Positions 34,101-41,480 of a DNA stretch of 64,000 nt are shown here, in pieces. Every line of letters starts with the position of its first letter. Within the stretch, counting starts at the first letter, position 1. The notes under the pieces are model-generated. The model was not told the DNA's origin. It saw only the letters and a program-made list of their open reading frames with translations, and made no database searches. This DNA is from Streptomyces sp. VRA16 Mangrove soil (GTDB lineage: Bacteria; Actinomycetota; Actinomycetes; Streptomycetales; Streptomycetaceae), in contig NZ_JAFVLN010000012.1 in the NCBI RefSeq assembly GCF_017377775.1, positions 124,001 through 188,000 of the forward strand, read 5' to 3'. The position numbers and the translations under genes were made by a program.

Positions 34101-34392
34101 GGACCTGTCCGGCAACGCCGCCGCGGGCGCCACGACCCGCGTGGACCTCACGGTGCAGCGGGCGCCGGGCGCCGCCGAGGCGACGGTCGGCACGCCGGGT
34201 CTGGAGGTCAGCTGGGACGACGGCGCCACCTGGAAGACGCTCAAGGTCGTCCCCGGAGTGTCCGGTTCGCCCGCGCACGCCGACCTGACCGCTCCGGAAG
34301 GGGCGGCCTTCGCGACGCTGCGCACGAAGGTGTCGGCGAGTGACGGCAGCTCGCTGACTCAGACGATCACCCGGGCCTTCGGGATCGGCTGA
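31114..34392 (+). CDS. Secreted S8 serine protease, Kex2/subtilisin-like type
   Basis: A 1092-residue protease. GTG 31114 with GGGAG eight bases upstream starts a signal peptide ending near AHAA or HAATA (residue 26); longer in-frame starts run into the divergent promoter. The S8 domain has Asp233 (AVLDTGYD), His265 (NGHGTH) and Ser429 (SGTSMATP) and the AAGND oxyanion Asn. It is preceded by a 200-residue prodomain and followed by about 640 residues of beta-rich domains. The architecture differs from the two neighbouring subtilases (no malectin-like end, VVAAGND instead of FSNGN), so it is not a recent copy. Probably extracellular proteolysis. Confidence 0.92.
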   Translation: MRPRPFAACATIVALAGFLPVTTVHAATASDTATTGSAGTPVTVPLPTGDTVTVERSGDSVRSATVTPGPGRAHLSFTTSTTASGDVSVVPSDAEPLLAAGRLDPRLFEVKALLDAGYGTKGTAADRFLGLIVQHGRGAGAAEKVREAAGSAAHPGRALSRIGMTPLAPHDRADAATTWKHLTSGSTLEGGAAKVWLDGRMHVALDKSVPQINAPQAWADGYTGKGVEVAVLDTGYDYDHPDLAGRVTTSADFTGTGSAEDDNGHGTHVASTIASVDSTYRGVAPDADLAVGKVCDSTGNCTTSAVLAGMDWAANTVHAKIVSMSLGGAADETDPAIAAVNDLSKSTGALFVVAAGNDGEYGTGTVGAPAIADSALAVGAVDSDDELAAFSSRGPRPSDNAVKPDITAPGVDIVAAKMGGGHTSKSGTSMATPHVSGAAALVAQAHPDWTGDQIKTALMESAAPNAKRSPYQQGTGRVDAGRAVEQKVLASPANLTTTSGWSVGAGKDTEHTVTFTNTGDSDTTLDLAIGKPLSPTAQPGNTAQFSVDRDQVTVPAHGTATATVTTRASLLPHGPWSAVLTATHDGQPVTRTILGVDSPLPTHQLTVKAVQRDGGPATGTVLVINRWTGDRYPVRLTGGAGTVSVPEAQYWVGMTVSSGSGADRTTTLAVNTVTPLADAAVTLDARTAAPVRATVPDDAAQATALQAALALPAGTGTYTMSVVTTGTTAGTSLYATPLTGLGDDVKYRTFGVFAAQGASSANPSPFFYHVTRTWTGGVPADPAFSVRRDDLTDVRLDLHAQGATAAGTVAAAPDDDVLLPLNIDQSAAFPSTVHDYRTAGGWLDRASIGGSQSIVTSSRTFGDKALAHLDFAAAVIGPALPAAPLRRTGDVMAWSGTPWFVDGEQRGGTDWGASGTLTLASGGKTLSSWNAVGSGKNVTVPANGGRYTLTADLTRTRAYAGLSTRLQSVWGFDSVTDDGSGTVLPLMTVRLTPRDLDLSGNAAAGATTRVDLTVQRAPGAAEATVGTPGLEVSWDDGATWKTLKVVPGVSGSPAHADLTAPEGAAFATLRTKVSASDGSSLTQTITRAFGIG

Positions 34393-34457
34393 CCGGAGGT
34401 CCGGCAGCCCGGACCTCCCGCGCCTCGCCCGGTGCGGGAGGTCCGCCGGGCCACTCG

Positions 34458-34463
34458 TAGACT
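34458..34463 (+). promoter_or_regulatory. -10 of a leaderless start (ABC exporter)
   Basis: TAGACT, seven bases, then ATG 34471, with no Shine-Dalgarno in between. Confidence 0.5.
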
Positions 34464-34470
34464 TCCCCGC

Positions 34471-35397
34471 ATGCACAAGGAGCCCGCCGTCGAGACGGCC
34501 GGTCTGAGCAAGCGGTACGGCACCAAGACCGCGCTCGACGGCATCGACCTCATCGCCGCCCGCGGCGCCGTCACCGCCGTCCTCGGCCCGAACGGGGCGG
34601 GCAAGACCACCACGATCGAGATCTGCGAGGGCTACCGCAGGCCGGACTCCGGCACCGCCCGTGTCCTCGGTCTCGACCCGGTGAAGCAGGCCGCCGCGCT
34701 GCGCCCCCGCATCGGTGTGATGCTGCAGTCCGGCGGCGTCTACTCCGGCGCGCGCGCCGACGAGATGCTGCGTCATGTCGCGAAACTTCATGCTCACCCC
34801 CTTGATGTGGACACCCTCATCGAACGTCTGGGCCTCGACAGCTGCGGCCGCACCACCTACCGGCGTCTGTCCGGCGGGCAGCAGCAGCGCCTCGCCCTGG
34901 CCATGGCCGTCGTCGGCCGTCCCGAGCTGGTCTTCCTCGACGAGCCGACCGCCGGCCTCGACCCGCAGGCCCGCCACGCCACCTGGGACCTGGTCAGCGA
35001 TCTGCGCAGGGACGGCGTCTCGGTGATCCTCACCACGCACTACATGGACGAGGCCGAGCAGCTCGCCGACGACGTCGTGATCGTCGACTCCGGCAAGGTC
35101 ATCGCGCAGGGCTCCCCCGAGCAGCTGTGCCGCGGCGGCGCCGAGAACACGCTCCGCTTCACCGGCCGCCCGGGACTCGACGTCGGCTCCCTGCTCAAGG
35201 CCCTGCCCCCGGACTCCGCGGCCGCCGAACTGACCTCCGGTTCCTATCGCGTCAGCGGCACGGTGGACCCGCAGCTCCTGGCGACGGTCACCTCCTGGTG
35301 CGCCCAGCACGGCGTGATGCCGGACAGGATCTCCGTCGAGCGGCACACCCTCGAAGACGTCTTCCTGGAGCTGACGGGCCGGGAGCTGCGCGGATGA
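34471..35397 (+). CDS. ABC transporter ATP-binding protein
   Basis: A 308-residue ATPase of the drug/lipid exporter (ABC-2, DrrA-like) type. Walker A is GPNGAGKTTT (about 41-50), the signature is RLSGGQQQRLALA, Walker B is LVFLDEPTAGLDP and the switch histidine lies in LTTHYMDEAEQ. The 80-residue C-terminal extension is usual for DrrA-type proteins. The stop overlaps the permease start (ATGA, 35394-35397). ATG 34471 has no ribosome binding site and follows a -10 by seven bases. Substrate unknown; the neighbouring heme A synthase gene invites but does not prove a heme or respiratory link. Confidence 0.92.
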   Translation: MHKEPAVETAGLSKRYGTKTALDGIDLIAARGAVTAVLGPNGAGKTTTIEICEGYRRPDSGTARVLGLDPVKQAAALRPRIGVMLQSGGVYSGARADEMLRHVAKLHAHPLDVDTLIERLGLDSCGRTTYRRLSGGQQQRLALAMAVVGRPELVFLDEPTAGLDPQARHATWDLVSDLRRDGVSVILTTHYMDEAEQLADDVVIVDSGKVIAQGSPEQLCRGGAENTLRFTGRPGLDVGSLLKALPPDSAAAELTSGSYRVSGTVDPQLLATVTSWCAQHGVMPDRISVERHTLEDVFLELTGRELRG

Positions 35398-35454
35398 GCA
35401 CCACGACCGATCCGACCCCGCCCGGAACCGACCGGCAAGGAGCTGCGCGGATGA
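35382..35454 (+). repeat. Duplicated translation-start segment
   Basis: The 16-bp sequence ggagctgcgcggatga occurs at 35382-35397 and again at 35439-35454. The 57-bp spacing equals 19 codons, so both contain an in-frame ATG for the permease, each with GGAG eight bases upstream. Confidence 0.8.
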
Positions 35455-36218
35455 CCGCCGGTACATACACACCGAACCCGGGAGCCGCACCGCTCCCCCG
35501 CATGATCGCCGCGCAGGCCGCACTCGAGACGAAGATGCTGCTGCGCAACGGTGAGCAGCTCCTCCTCACGGTCGTCATCCCCACTCTCCTCCTGGTTCTG
35601 TTCTCGTCCGTCGACATCGTCGACACGGGCTCGGGCAAGGCCGTCGACTTCCTCACACCGGGCATCCTGGCCCTGGCCGTGATGTCCACCGCCTTCACCG
35701 GGCAGGCCATCGCGACGGGCTTCGAGCGCCGCTACGGCGTGCTCAAGCGGCTCGGCGCCTCGCCGCTGCCGCGCTGGGGGCTGATGACCGCCAAGACGCT
35801 CTCCGTGCTGGTCACGGAGGTGCTTCAGGTGGTGCTGCTGACCGTCATCGCGTTCGCACTCGGCTGGTCGCCGCACGGGAACCCGCTGGCAGTGCTGCTC
35901 CTTCTCGTCCTCGGCACCGCCGCGTTCTCCGGGCTCGGTCTGCTGATGGCCGGCACGCTCAAGGCGGAGGCCACGCTCGCCGCCGCCAATCTGGTCTTCC
36001 TGCTGCTGCTCGTCGGCGGCGGTGTCATCGTGCCGCTCGACAAGTTCCCCGACGCGGCCCAGTCCGTCCTCGGTCTGCTGCCCATCTCGGCGCTCTCGGA
36101 CGGCCTTCGGGACGTCCTGCAGCACGGGGCTTCGATGCCGTGGGGCGACCTCGGGATCCTCGCCGTGTGGGCGGTCGTCGGGCTCGGTGCCGCAGGGCGG
36201 TTCTTCCGCTGGGAGTGA
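35394..36218 (+). CDS. ABC-2 type transporter permease
   Basis: A permease of up to 274 residues with six predicted membrane helices (first at about 48-68, last at about 247-268) and the ABC-2 GFERRYGVLKRLGASPLPR cytoplasmic loop. ATG 35394 overlaps the ATPase stop. A second start, ATG 35451, has the stronger AAGGAG site and gives 255 residues; the segment between is a 19-codon duplication of the start region. With the ATPase it would form a half-size exporter homodimer. Substrate unknown. Confidence 0.9.
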   Translation: MSTTTDPTPPGTDRQGAARMTAGTYTPNPGAAPLPRMIAAQAALETKMLLRNGEQLLLTVVIPTLLLVLFSSVDIVDTGSGKAVDFLTPGILALAVMSTAFTGQAIATGFERRYGVLKRLGASPLPRWGLMTAKTLSVLVTEVLQVVLLTVIAFALGWSPHGNPLAVLLLLVLGTAAFSGLGLLMAGTLKAEATLAAANLVFLLLLVGGGVIVPLDKFPDAAQSVLGLLPISALSDGLRDVLQHGASMPWGDLGILAVWAVVGLGAAGRFFRWE

Positions 36219-36281
36219 CGCGGCGGGCAGTGTGACGAGCGGCCCATATCGCTGGGCGTGACCCGGCATACCGCCACCGTG

Positions 36282-36314
36282 ACGTAACTCCCGTCACAGA
36301 TTCCGCAGTTACGT
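36282..36314. promoter_or_regulatory. Inverted repeat upstream of ctaA
   Basis: acgtaact (36282-36289) and agttacgt (36307-36314) are perfect 8-bp inverted arms, 17 bp apart, just upstream of the ctaA promoter. The gap also contains a gtgacg/cgtcac pair. It could be an operator; no matching regulator is known to me. Confidence 0.4.
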
Positions 36315-36346
36315 CCCCCTCGTGAAGCCGCGCACAAGCGGCCCCC

Positions 36347-36352
36347 TACGAT
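36347..36352 (+). promoter_or_regulatory. -10 of a leaderless start (ctaA)
   Basis: TACGAT, six bases, then GTG 36359. No Shine-Dalgarno precedes the start. Confidence 0.5.
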
Positions 36353-36358
36353 GGGCCC

Positions 36359-37354
36359 GTGCCAAACCAGACCCGCGCCCAAGCCGTCGAGGCGGTGCGC
36401 AACCCGCTCGCCTTCATCGCCGAACGCTGGACCCCCACTCAGCGGACCGTCCAGCGCGCGGCCCTCTCCGCCGTCGTCATGACGGCGGTCATCGTCGTCA
36501 CCGGTGGCGCGGTGCGCCTGACCGGCTCGGGCCTCGGCTGCCCGACCTGGCCCAAGTGCACCGACCAGTCCCTGACCGCGACGAGCGAGATGGGCTTCCA
36601 CGGAGCCATCGAGTTCGGCAACCGCATGCTCACGTACGTGCTGTGCGCCGCGGTCGGCTGGGCGATCATCGCGGCCCGCTCGCAGAAGCCGTGGCGCCGC
36701 TCGCTGACCCGGCTCGGCTGGACCCAGTTCTGGATCGTCATGGGCAATGCGGTCCTGGGCGGCATCGTCGTCCTGGTCGGCCTCAACCCGTACACGGTCG
36801 CGGCCCACTTCGTACTGACCACCGCGCTCCTCACGGTCGCCGTGCTGATGTGGCAGCGCACCCGCGAGGGCGACGCGGCACCCCGCCCGCTGGTCGGGCA
36901 ATCGGTCAAGCAGCTCGTCTGGTTCCTGGTCCTGGCGGCCTCCCTGCTGATCCTGGTGGGCACCGTCGTCACCGGTGCCGGACCGCACGCGGGCGACTCC
37001 AGCGACGTCCCGCGCATGCCGCTGGACTGGGAGACGATCAGCAAGCTGCACGCGGTCCTCGCCTGGATCGTGGTGACCCTGACGTTCGCCCTCTGGTTCG
37101 TCCTCAAGGCGGTCGACGCCCCCAAGGGCCCGCTGCACCGCACCCGCGATCTGTTCCTGATCCTGCTGGCGCAGGGTGTCATCGGCTACGTGCAGTACTT
37201 CACCGATCTGCCCGAGATCCTGGTCGGCCTGCACATGCTGGGCTCGGCCCTGGTCTGGATCGGCGTACTGCGCGTGGTCCTGTCGCTGCGCGAGCGCCCG
37301 GAGTCGACCGTGGACGTACCGTCCCAGTCGGGCTCGGAGCTCTCGGCGGTCTGA
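36359..37354 (+). CDS. ctaA: Heme A synthase (COX15/CtaA)
   Basis: A 331-residue membrane protein with eight predicted helices. Family features are GGAVRLTGSGLGCPTWPKC near the first outer loop (with the cysteines characteristic of Bacillus-type CtaA), HGAIEFGNRMLTY with a heme-ligand histidine, AAHFVLTTALL, KLHAVLAWIVV and LHMLGSALVW with the remaining histidines. It oxidises heme O to heme A for the aa3-type cytochrome oxidase. ctaB, which makes heme O, lies 4 kb downstream on the other strand. GTG 36359 is probably leaderless. Confidence 0.94.
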   Translation: MPNQTRAQAVEAVRNPLAFIAERWTPTQRTVQRAALSAVVMTAVIVVTGGAVRLTGSGLGCPTWPKCTDQSLTATSEMGFHGAIEFGNRMLTYVLCAAVGWAIIAARSQKPWRRSLTRLGWTQFWIVMGNAVLGGIVVLVGLNPYTVAAHFVLTTALLTVAVLMWQRTREGDAAPRPLVGQSVKQLVWFLVLAASLLILVGTVVTGAGPHAGDSSDVPRMPLDWETISKLHAVLAWIVVTLTFALWFVLKAVDAPKGPLHRTRDLFLILLAQGVIGYVQYFTDLPEILVGLHMLGSALVWIGVLRVVLSLRERPESTVDVPSQSGSELSAV

Positions 37355-37382
37355 CGGTCCGGCCCCGGCCCGCCTCCTCACC

Positions 37383-38198
37383 TCACGCCTCATCGAGAAC
37401 CTCGATGAGGCGTGTTGCGTACGCGCGCGGGTGTGTCGTGTTCCCGTTGTGCCCGCCCGGGAACTCCTGTGCCTGCACGCCTCGCATCCGGGCGAGCTCC
37501 AGGGCGCAGTGCCGGTCGAAGACCTCGGGGGCCGTGGCCCGCCCGATCGCCGGCACGATCCGCACTTCGCAACCGGCGAGCGCCTCGACGTCCAGCTCCG
37601 CCTGGATGACCGCGGTGAACTCCTGCTCGATGAAGTACGCGAAGTTCGCCACGCGCTGTGGGGTGAGGGGCATCGGCGTGAGATCCGGCTCGGTCTCCTG
37701 GTTCAGGGGGTCGATCCCGAGCACGCGCGCCATCTCGGGGAAGGCCGCCCCCAGCCCCTGCTCACGGTGGATCCGCTGCAGTGCGAGCAGTTCCCGCACA
37801 TGCGGTGCCCTGCGGTCGGCGGGGAGCAGGGCCGGGGACACGGGCTCGTGCGCGACGAGCGTCGCCAGTTGCTCCGGATTCCGCACGGCGAGGTGCAGCC
37901 CGATGGAGGCGCCCATGCTGCAGCCCAGCATCAGCGCGGGCGCGTCGGTCAGCTCGGCCAGCAGCCGGTGCACGTCGTCGGCGTGCTGCGCGAGCCGCAC
38001 CCCGCGCCCCGGCTCGGCGAGTTCGCTGCGGGACAGCCCCCGGCGATCGTAGGTCACCACCGTGTACCGGTCGGCGAGCCGGTCCACCAGATCCACGCTG
38101 CGACCGGCGTCGCCCTCCCCGCTCTGCGAGATCAGCAGCAGCGGGCCACTCCCCCGGACTTCGTAGTACAGCTTGGCGCCATCGACGGTGAGAAACAT
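37383..38198 (-). CDS. Alpha/beta hydrolase
   Basis: A 271-residue alpha/beta-hydrolase. The nucleophile elbow is GCSMGAS (about Ser 94), the oxyanion strand GSGPLLLISQSGEGD replaces the usual HG, VTYDRRGLSRS precedes the cap, and the catalytic His is in FPGGHNGNT near the end. ATG 38198 has AGGGGG five bases upstream. It is divergent from a marR gene and separated from it by an eight-unit 14-bp repeat array, so MarR control is likely. The substrate cannot be inferred. The 3' end lies inside a perfect hairpin. Confidence 0.9.
   Translation of the reverse strand: MFLTVDGAKLYYEVRGSGPLLLISQSGEGDAGRSVDLVDRLADRYTVVTYDRRGLSRSELAEPGRGVRLAQHADDVHRLLAELTDAPALMLGCSMGASIGLHLAVRNPEQLATLVAHEPVSPALLPADRRAPHVRELLALQRIHREQGLGAAFPEMARVLGIDPLNQETEPDLTPMPLTPQRVANFAYFIEQEFTAVIQAELDVEALAGCEVRIVPAIGRATAPEVFDRHCALELARMRGVQAQEFPGGHNGNTTHPRAYATRLIEVLDEA
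37385..37413. terminator. Hairpin shared by ctaA and the hydrolase 3' ends
   Basis: acgcctcatcgag (37385-37397), AAC, ctcgatgaggcgt (37401-37413): a perfect 13-bp stem. It lies 30 bp after the ctaA stop and overlaps the final codons of the convergent hydrolase gene, so it mainly serves ctaA. Confidence 0.65.
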
Positions 38199-38270
38199 GG
38201 AAACCCCCTGGAGACCCGCGCCGGACGACGCCCTTCGCCGTCGGACACCCTCACCGTACTCCATCTATTT

Positions 38271-38382
38271 CGATGCATCAAGACAGATGCATCAAGGATG
38301 ATGTATCGATGCGGATGCATTGACGTGGATGCGTTGACGTGGATGCATTCGAATGGATACATCGGAATCGATGTACCATCCG
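38271..38382. repeat. Eight tandem 14-bp units in the hydrolase-marR divergent promoter
   Basis: Eight contiguous 14-bp units start at 38271, 38285, 38299, 38313, 38327, 38341, 38355 and 38369. Each carries a GATGCATC-like octamer at its positions 2-9 (gatgcatc twice, then gatgtatc, gatgcatt, gatgcgtt, gatgcatt, gatacatc, gatgtacc). The octamer is itself palindromic. The block is AT-richer than anything around it. The last unit overlaps the -10 and start region of the leaderless marR gene. A serial operator array for the MarR protein is the natural reading. Confidence 0.85.
38374..38379 (+). promoter_or_regulatory. -10 of a leaderless start (marR)
   Basis: TACCAT lies inside the last array unit; six bases follow, then ATG 38386. 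A protein on the final repeats would occlude this promoter. Confidence 0.5.
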
Positions 38383-38385
38383 GCC

Positions 38386-38877
38386 ATGAGCCCCCAACCC
38401 GCCCCCCTCACCCCCGTCGACCTCTTCCTGCTCGGCCGCACGCTGATGAAGATCGGGGAGGAGGCGCTGCCGGAGCCGGTGCTCGGCGCGGACAAGGGAT
38501 CGGGCCAGTTCCGCGGCGGCACCCGCGCCGTCCTCGTCGTGCTCAGCGATGTCTACGCCCACGACAGCACGTCCGTCGGCGCCATCGCCGCCCGCACGGG
38601 ACTCCCCCAGAGCCAGGTCTCCGGCGCCGTGGCCCGGCTCAAGGAGGCGGGGTCCATCGAGACCGCACCCGACCCGGCCGACGGCAGGCGTCAGCTGATC
38701 CGGCAGGCCGCCGGGGTCTCCGACCGGGTCGCCGAGGTCCGCACGGCCGGCATCGAGGAGGCGCTGGCCACTGCGCTGGGCGGCGCCGCGGACGACCGGC
38801 TGCGCGAGGTCACCGACGCGCTCGCCGTACTCGCCCGGCATCTCACCCCGGAGTCGGTCAGCCGTCTGCGGCCATGA
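38386..38877 (+). CDS. MarR-family transcriptional regulator
   Basis: A 163-residue winged-helix protein. The DNA-binding part is at about 45-110 (RAVLVVLSDVYAHDSTSVGAIAARTGLPQSQVSGAVARLKEAGSIE, wing PDPADGRRQL) and helices at both ends should dimerise. It is likely autoregulated through the 14-bp array directly upstream, and may control the divergent hydrolase gene. The 3' end overlaps the convergent amidohydrolase gene by 20 bp. ATG 38386 is chosen because earlier in-frame starts fall inside the repeat array and the protein then begins with a normal N-terminus. Confidence 0.85.
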   Translation: MSPQPAPLTPVDLFLLGRTLMKIGEEALPEPVLGADKGSGQFRGGTRAVLVVLSDVYAHDSTSVGAIAARTGLPQSQVSGAVARLKEAGSIETAPDPADGRRQLIRQAAGVSDRVAEVRTAGIEEALATALGGAADDRLREVTDALAVLARHLTPESVSRLRP

Positions 38878-39991
38878 CCCCCGCGCCCCCGAGGCCGTAC
38901 ACCCGCTGCGCCGTCCCCGACGCGATCATCCCTGCGACCCGCTGCGCGTCCGCGAGCGACCACGCCCCATCGGCGACCCATCCACCGAGCACCCTCCCGA
39001 GCGCCTCCCGGAACAGCCGGGCGCCGACCACGTGCAGTTCGGGCAGGCCACGGGCCCCGCTGGAGAACAGGAGCTTGCCGAACGGCGCCAGCTCCAGGAT
39101 CTCGGCGAGGATCGCCTCAGCCCTGGCCCCGGTCCGGGCGAGCGCCGGGCCCAGATCCGCGTAGACGTGCGGGAAGATCCCGGCGAGATGGGCGGCGTGC
39201 CGGTGGTACGGATAGCCGTGCAGCAGCACGAGATCGGTGCCGAGCCCCACCGTGGCCCGCGCGAAGTCGGCGAGCAGCACCGGGTCGGTGCGGTCGATCC
39301 GCAGGCCGGGTTCGCCGAGTCCGGCGTGCAGTTGGAGCGGGCGCCCGGACGCGACGGCGATCCACAGCAGATGCCGCAGCAGGACGGGATCGGTGACCGG
39401 GCCGCCCACCGCCCGCCCGGCGAGCCAGCGCCCCGCCGCCCCGCGCACCTCGCCCGGCCCCGGCGGCTGCGGTGCGAGGGCGAGTCCGTGACGTACCCCC
39501 GCGACCGAGGTGAAGGCGACGGCACCGACCGCCGCGGCGTGCACCGACTCGGCGAGGTTCGCGAGGAAGGACTCGACGGTTCCGGAGGTGTCCGCGACCT
39601 GCTCGGCCAGTAATTCGAGGCGGACGATCTCGTGGGCCACGGCCTCCCCGGCCGACGCCATCTCGGCGGGTCCCGTCAGATCGTCGGGCAGCCCCGTGTC
39701 CACGAGGTACGTGGTGATGCCGCTGCCGCGCAGCAGCCGCCGCCCTGCCTCCATGACGCCGAGTTCACGGCGCCTGGCCAGATAACGCGCGGGCGGGCAG
39801 TGGGGTTCCAGGCCGAGCAGCGGCGGGCACCAGCGGCGCACCGCGAAGCCGGTCTGCGTGTCGAAGAAGGTGGTGCCGGGGGCGGGCGGCCCCTCACCCC
39901 GGCCGAGATGGGCCTCGAATGTGCCGAGGCCCAGCTCCGTACGCAACACCCCGTGGCAGTACTGGTCCACCAGGGACGGCGTTTCGATCAT
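38858..39991 (-). CDS. Amidohydrolase-family protein
   Basis: A 377-residue TIM-barrel amidohydrolase-2-type protein. Likely metal or active-site residues are the DQYCHG start (His at about 13), LQLHAGLGEPGLR (His about 234), LLHGYPYHRHAAHLAG and the late LFSSGARGLPEL. The HxH at the first strand is reduced to YCHG, as in FluG-N/decarboxylase-like branches, so the reaction is uncertain (hydrolysis or decarboxylation). ATG 39991 has GGGAG six bases upstream. Monocistronic; convergent with marR. Confidence 0.82.
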   Translation of the reverse strand: MIETPSLVDQYCHGVLRTELGLGTFEAHLGRGEGPPAPGTTFFDTQTGFAVRRWCPPLLGLEPHCPPARYLARRRELGVMEAGRRLLRGSGITTYLVDTGLPDDLTGPAEMASAGEAVAHEIVRLELLAEQVADTSGTVESFLANLAESVHAAAVGAVAFTSVAGVRHGLALAPQPPGPGEVRGAAGRWLAGRAVGGPVTDPVLLRHLLWIAVASGRPLQLHAGLGEPGLRIDRTDPVLLADFARATVGLGTDLVLLHGYPYHRHAAHLAGIFPHVYADLGPALARTGARAEAILAEILELAPFGKLLFSSGARGLPELHVVGARLFREALGRVLGGWVADGAWSLADAQRVAGMIASGTAQRVYGLGGAGVMAADG

Positions 39992-40103
39992 CCGGGGCTC
40001 CCGTATATGGACCGTGCTCCTACAGTCCTAACGGGTGACGGGGCGCCTGGTGTTGCTCAACCTCGCGTTCGCACACCTGCACCCATGGCCCCGAAAGCCC
40101 GGG

Positions 40104-40439
40104 TCAGCCGCCGAGCTGGATGCCTGCCATGCGCTTCCACTCGTACGGACCGGTCTCGACCTTGGCCGCGAACTCGCCGTCGAAGTCCTCGTGGACGGTG
40201 ATGCCGGCCTTCTCGACGGCCTTCTGCGCGATCTCGTACGTCCGCGCGACCAGGTCGCCCCAGCCGCCGTCCTCGCCCACGAGCACGATGCGCGTGCCGC
40301 GCTCGCCGATGTACGCGAGCTGCCCCTCGGCGCCGCCGTGCACCTTGGCGAACGCACCGATCTGCTGGGCCAGCTTGGCCGCCCGGCGCTCGTCCTTCGC
40401 CGCCCGACGGGGCGCCTCAACCGCTTGAGTCTCTGCCAT
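40104..40439 (-). CDS. Conserved small protein of unknown function
   Basis: A 111-residue soluble protein. The N-terminus (1-20) is Ala/Glu/Arg-rich; the rest has a compact alpha/beta pattern (KLAQQIGAFAKVHGGAEGQLAYIGERGTRIVLVGEDGGWGDLVARTYEIAQKAVEKAGI). It has no signal peptide or metal motif. ATG 40439 is preferred over an upstream in-frame start because TAGCAT ends seven bases before it, indicating a leaderless mRNA. I recognise it only as a conserved gene next to ctaB in Streptomyces. Confidence 0.8.
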   Translation of the reverse strand: MAETQAVEAPRRAAKDERRAAKLAQQIGAFAKVHGGAEGQLAYIGERGTRIVLVGEDGGWGDLVARTYEIAQKAVEKAGITVHEDFDGEFAAKVETGPYEWKRMAGIQLGG

Positions 40440-40446
40440 GAACAGG

Positions 40447-40452
40447 ATGCTA
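40447..40452 (-). promoter_or_regulatory. -10 of a leaderless start (40104-40439 gene)
   Basis: TAGCAT, seven bases, ATG 40439; no ribosome binding site. Confidence 0.5.
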
Positions 40453-40532
40453 CCGACGAGTAGTGAAACAAGCGATGGGTGGGGCGCGTGGCCTAGGCCA
40501 CGCGCCCCACCCATCGGACAGCAGTCAGTCGA

Positions 40533-41480
40533 TCAGCGCAGGAAGGGGTCCACCGCGACCGCCACGAACAGCAGCGACACGTAGGTGATGGACCAGTGGA
40601 ACAGGCGCATCTCCTTGAGCTTCCCGCCCGTCACCTCGGCCTTCGCACGGTTCTGCAGACCATGCGCCTCCCACAGCCAGAAGCCGCCCGCGAGCAGCGC
40701 GACCACGGTGTAGAACCAGCCGGTGTAGCCGAGCGGCGTCAGCAGCAGCGAGACCGCGACCATCACCCAGCTGTAGATGACGATCTGCTTCGCGACCACC
40801 TTGTTGGAGGCGATGACGGGAAGCATCGGCACGCCCACGCGCGCGTAGTCGTCCTTCACCTTCATGGACAGCGGCCAGTAGTGCGGCGGCGTCCAGAAGA
40901 ACATGACGAGGAAGAGGATGACCGGCGCCCACGACATGGAGTTCGTGACCGAGGACCAGCCGATGAGGACCGGCAGACAGCCGGCGATGCCGCCCCACAC
41001 GATGTTCTGCGACGTGCGCCGCTTCAGGATCATCGTGTAGACGACCACATAGAAGAGCAGCGCCCCGAGCGACAACCAGGCCGACAACCAGTTGACCGCG
41101 AAGCCGAACAGCAGGGTGGAGACGACCGCGAGCGAGATGCCGAAGGCCAGGCACTCGTTCGGGCTCACCATGCCGGTGACCAGCGGCCGCTGCGACGTGC
41201 GCTCCATAAGAGCGTCGATGTCGCGGTCGTACCACATGTTCAGCGCGTTGGCGCCGCCCGCCGACAGGTAGCCGCCGATGCAGGTGATGAGCACCAGCTT
41301 CAGGTCGGGCACACCCTGCTCGGCGAGGAACATCACCGGAACCGTGGTGATGAGCAGCAGCTCGATGATCCGCGGCTTGGTCAGCGCCACGAACGCCTTG
41401 ACTCGGGCCCCGAACGGCCGCTGGCTCCGGTTGCTGCTGCTCGTCAGCGCTCCCGCTGGACGGGATTCGACGGCCGTCAC
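40533..41480 (-). CDS. ctaB: Protoheme IX farnesyltransferase (heme O synthase)
   Basis: A 315-residue UbiA-family prenyltransferase with about nine membrane helices. Signature motifs are NALNMWYDRDIDALMERTSQRPL (the first Asp-rich, diphosphate-binding loop) and YTMILKRRTSQNIVWGGIAGCLP, then WTPPHYWPLSMKVKDDYARVGVPMLP (second loop). It attaches a farnesyl group to heme B, making heme O, which CtaA converts to heme A. GTG 41480 has AGGGG five bases upstream; in-frame codons further up are less likely. It is divergent from tkt across a 432-bp gap. Confidence 0.94.
   Translation of the reverse strand: MTAVESRPAGALTSSSNRSQRPFGARVKAFVALTKPRIIELLLITTVPVMFLAEQGVPDLKLVLITCIGGYLSAGGANALNMWYDRDIDALMERTSQRPLVTGMVSPNECLAFGISLAVVSTLLFGFAVNWLSAWLSLGALLFYVVVYTMILKRRTSQNIVWGGIAGCLPVLIGWSSVTNSMSWAPVILFLVMFFWTPPHYWPLSMKVKDDYARVGVPMLPVIASNKVVAKQIVIYSWVMVAVSLLLTPLGYTGWFYTVVALLAGGFWLWEAHGLQNRAKAEVTGGKLKEMRLFHWSITYVSLLFVAVAVDPFLR

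Noticed and set aside
30901..35523. A 1,540-codon open frame antisense to the third subtilase and ABC transporter
   Set aside because: Same reason: codon-bias shadow of clear genes on the other strand.
38271..38382. CRISPR-like interpretation of the 14-bp repeats
   Set aside because: Units are contiguous with no unique spacers and no cas genes lie nearby.
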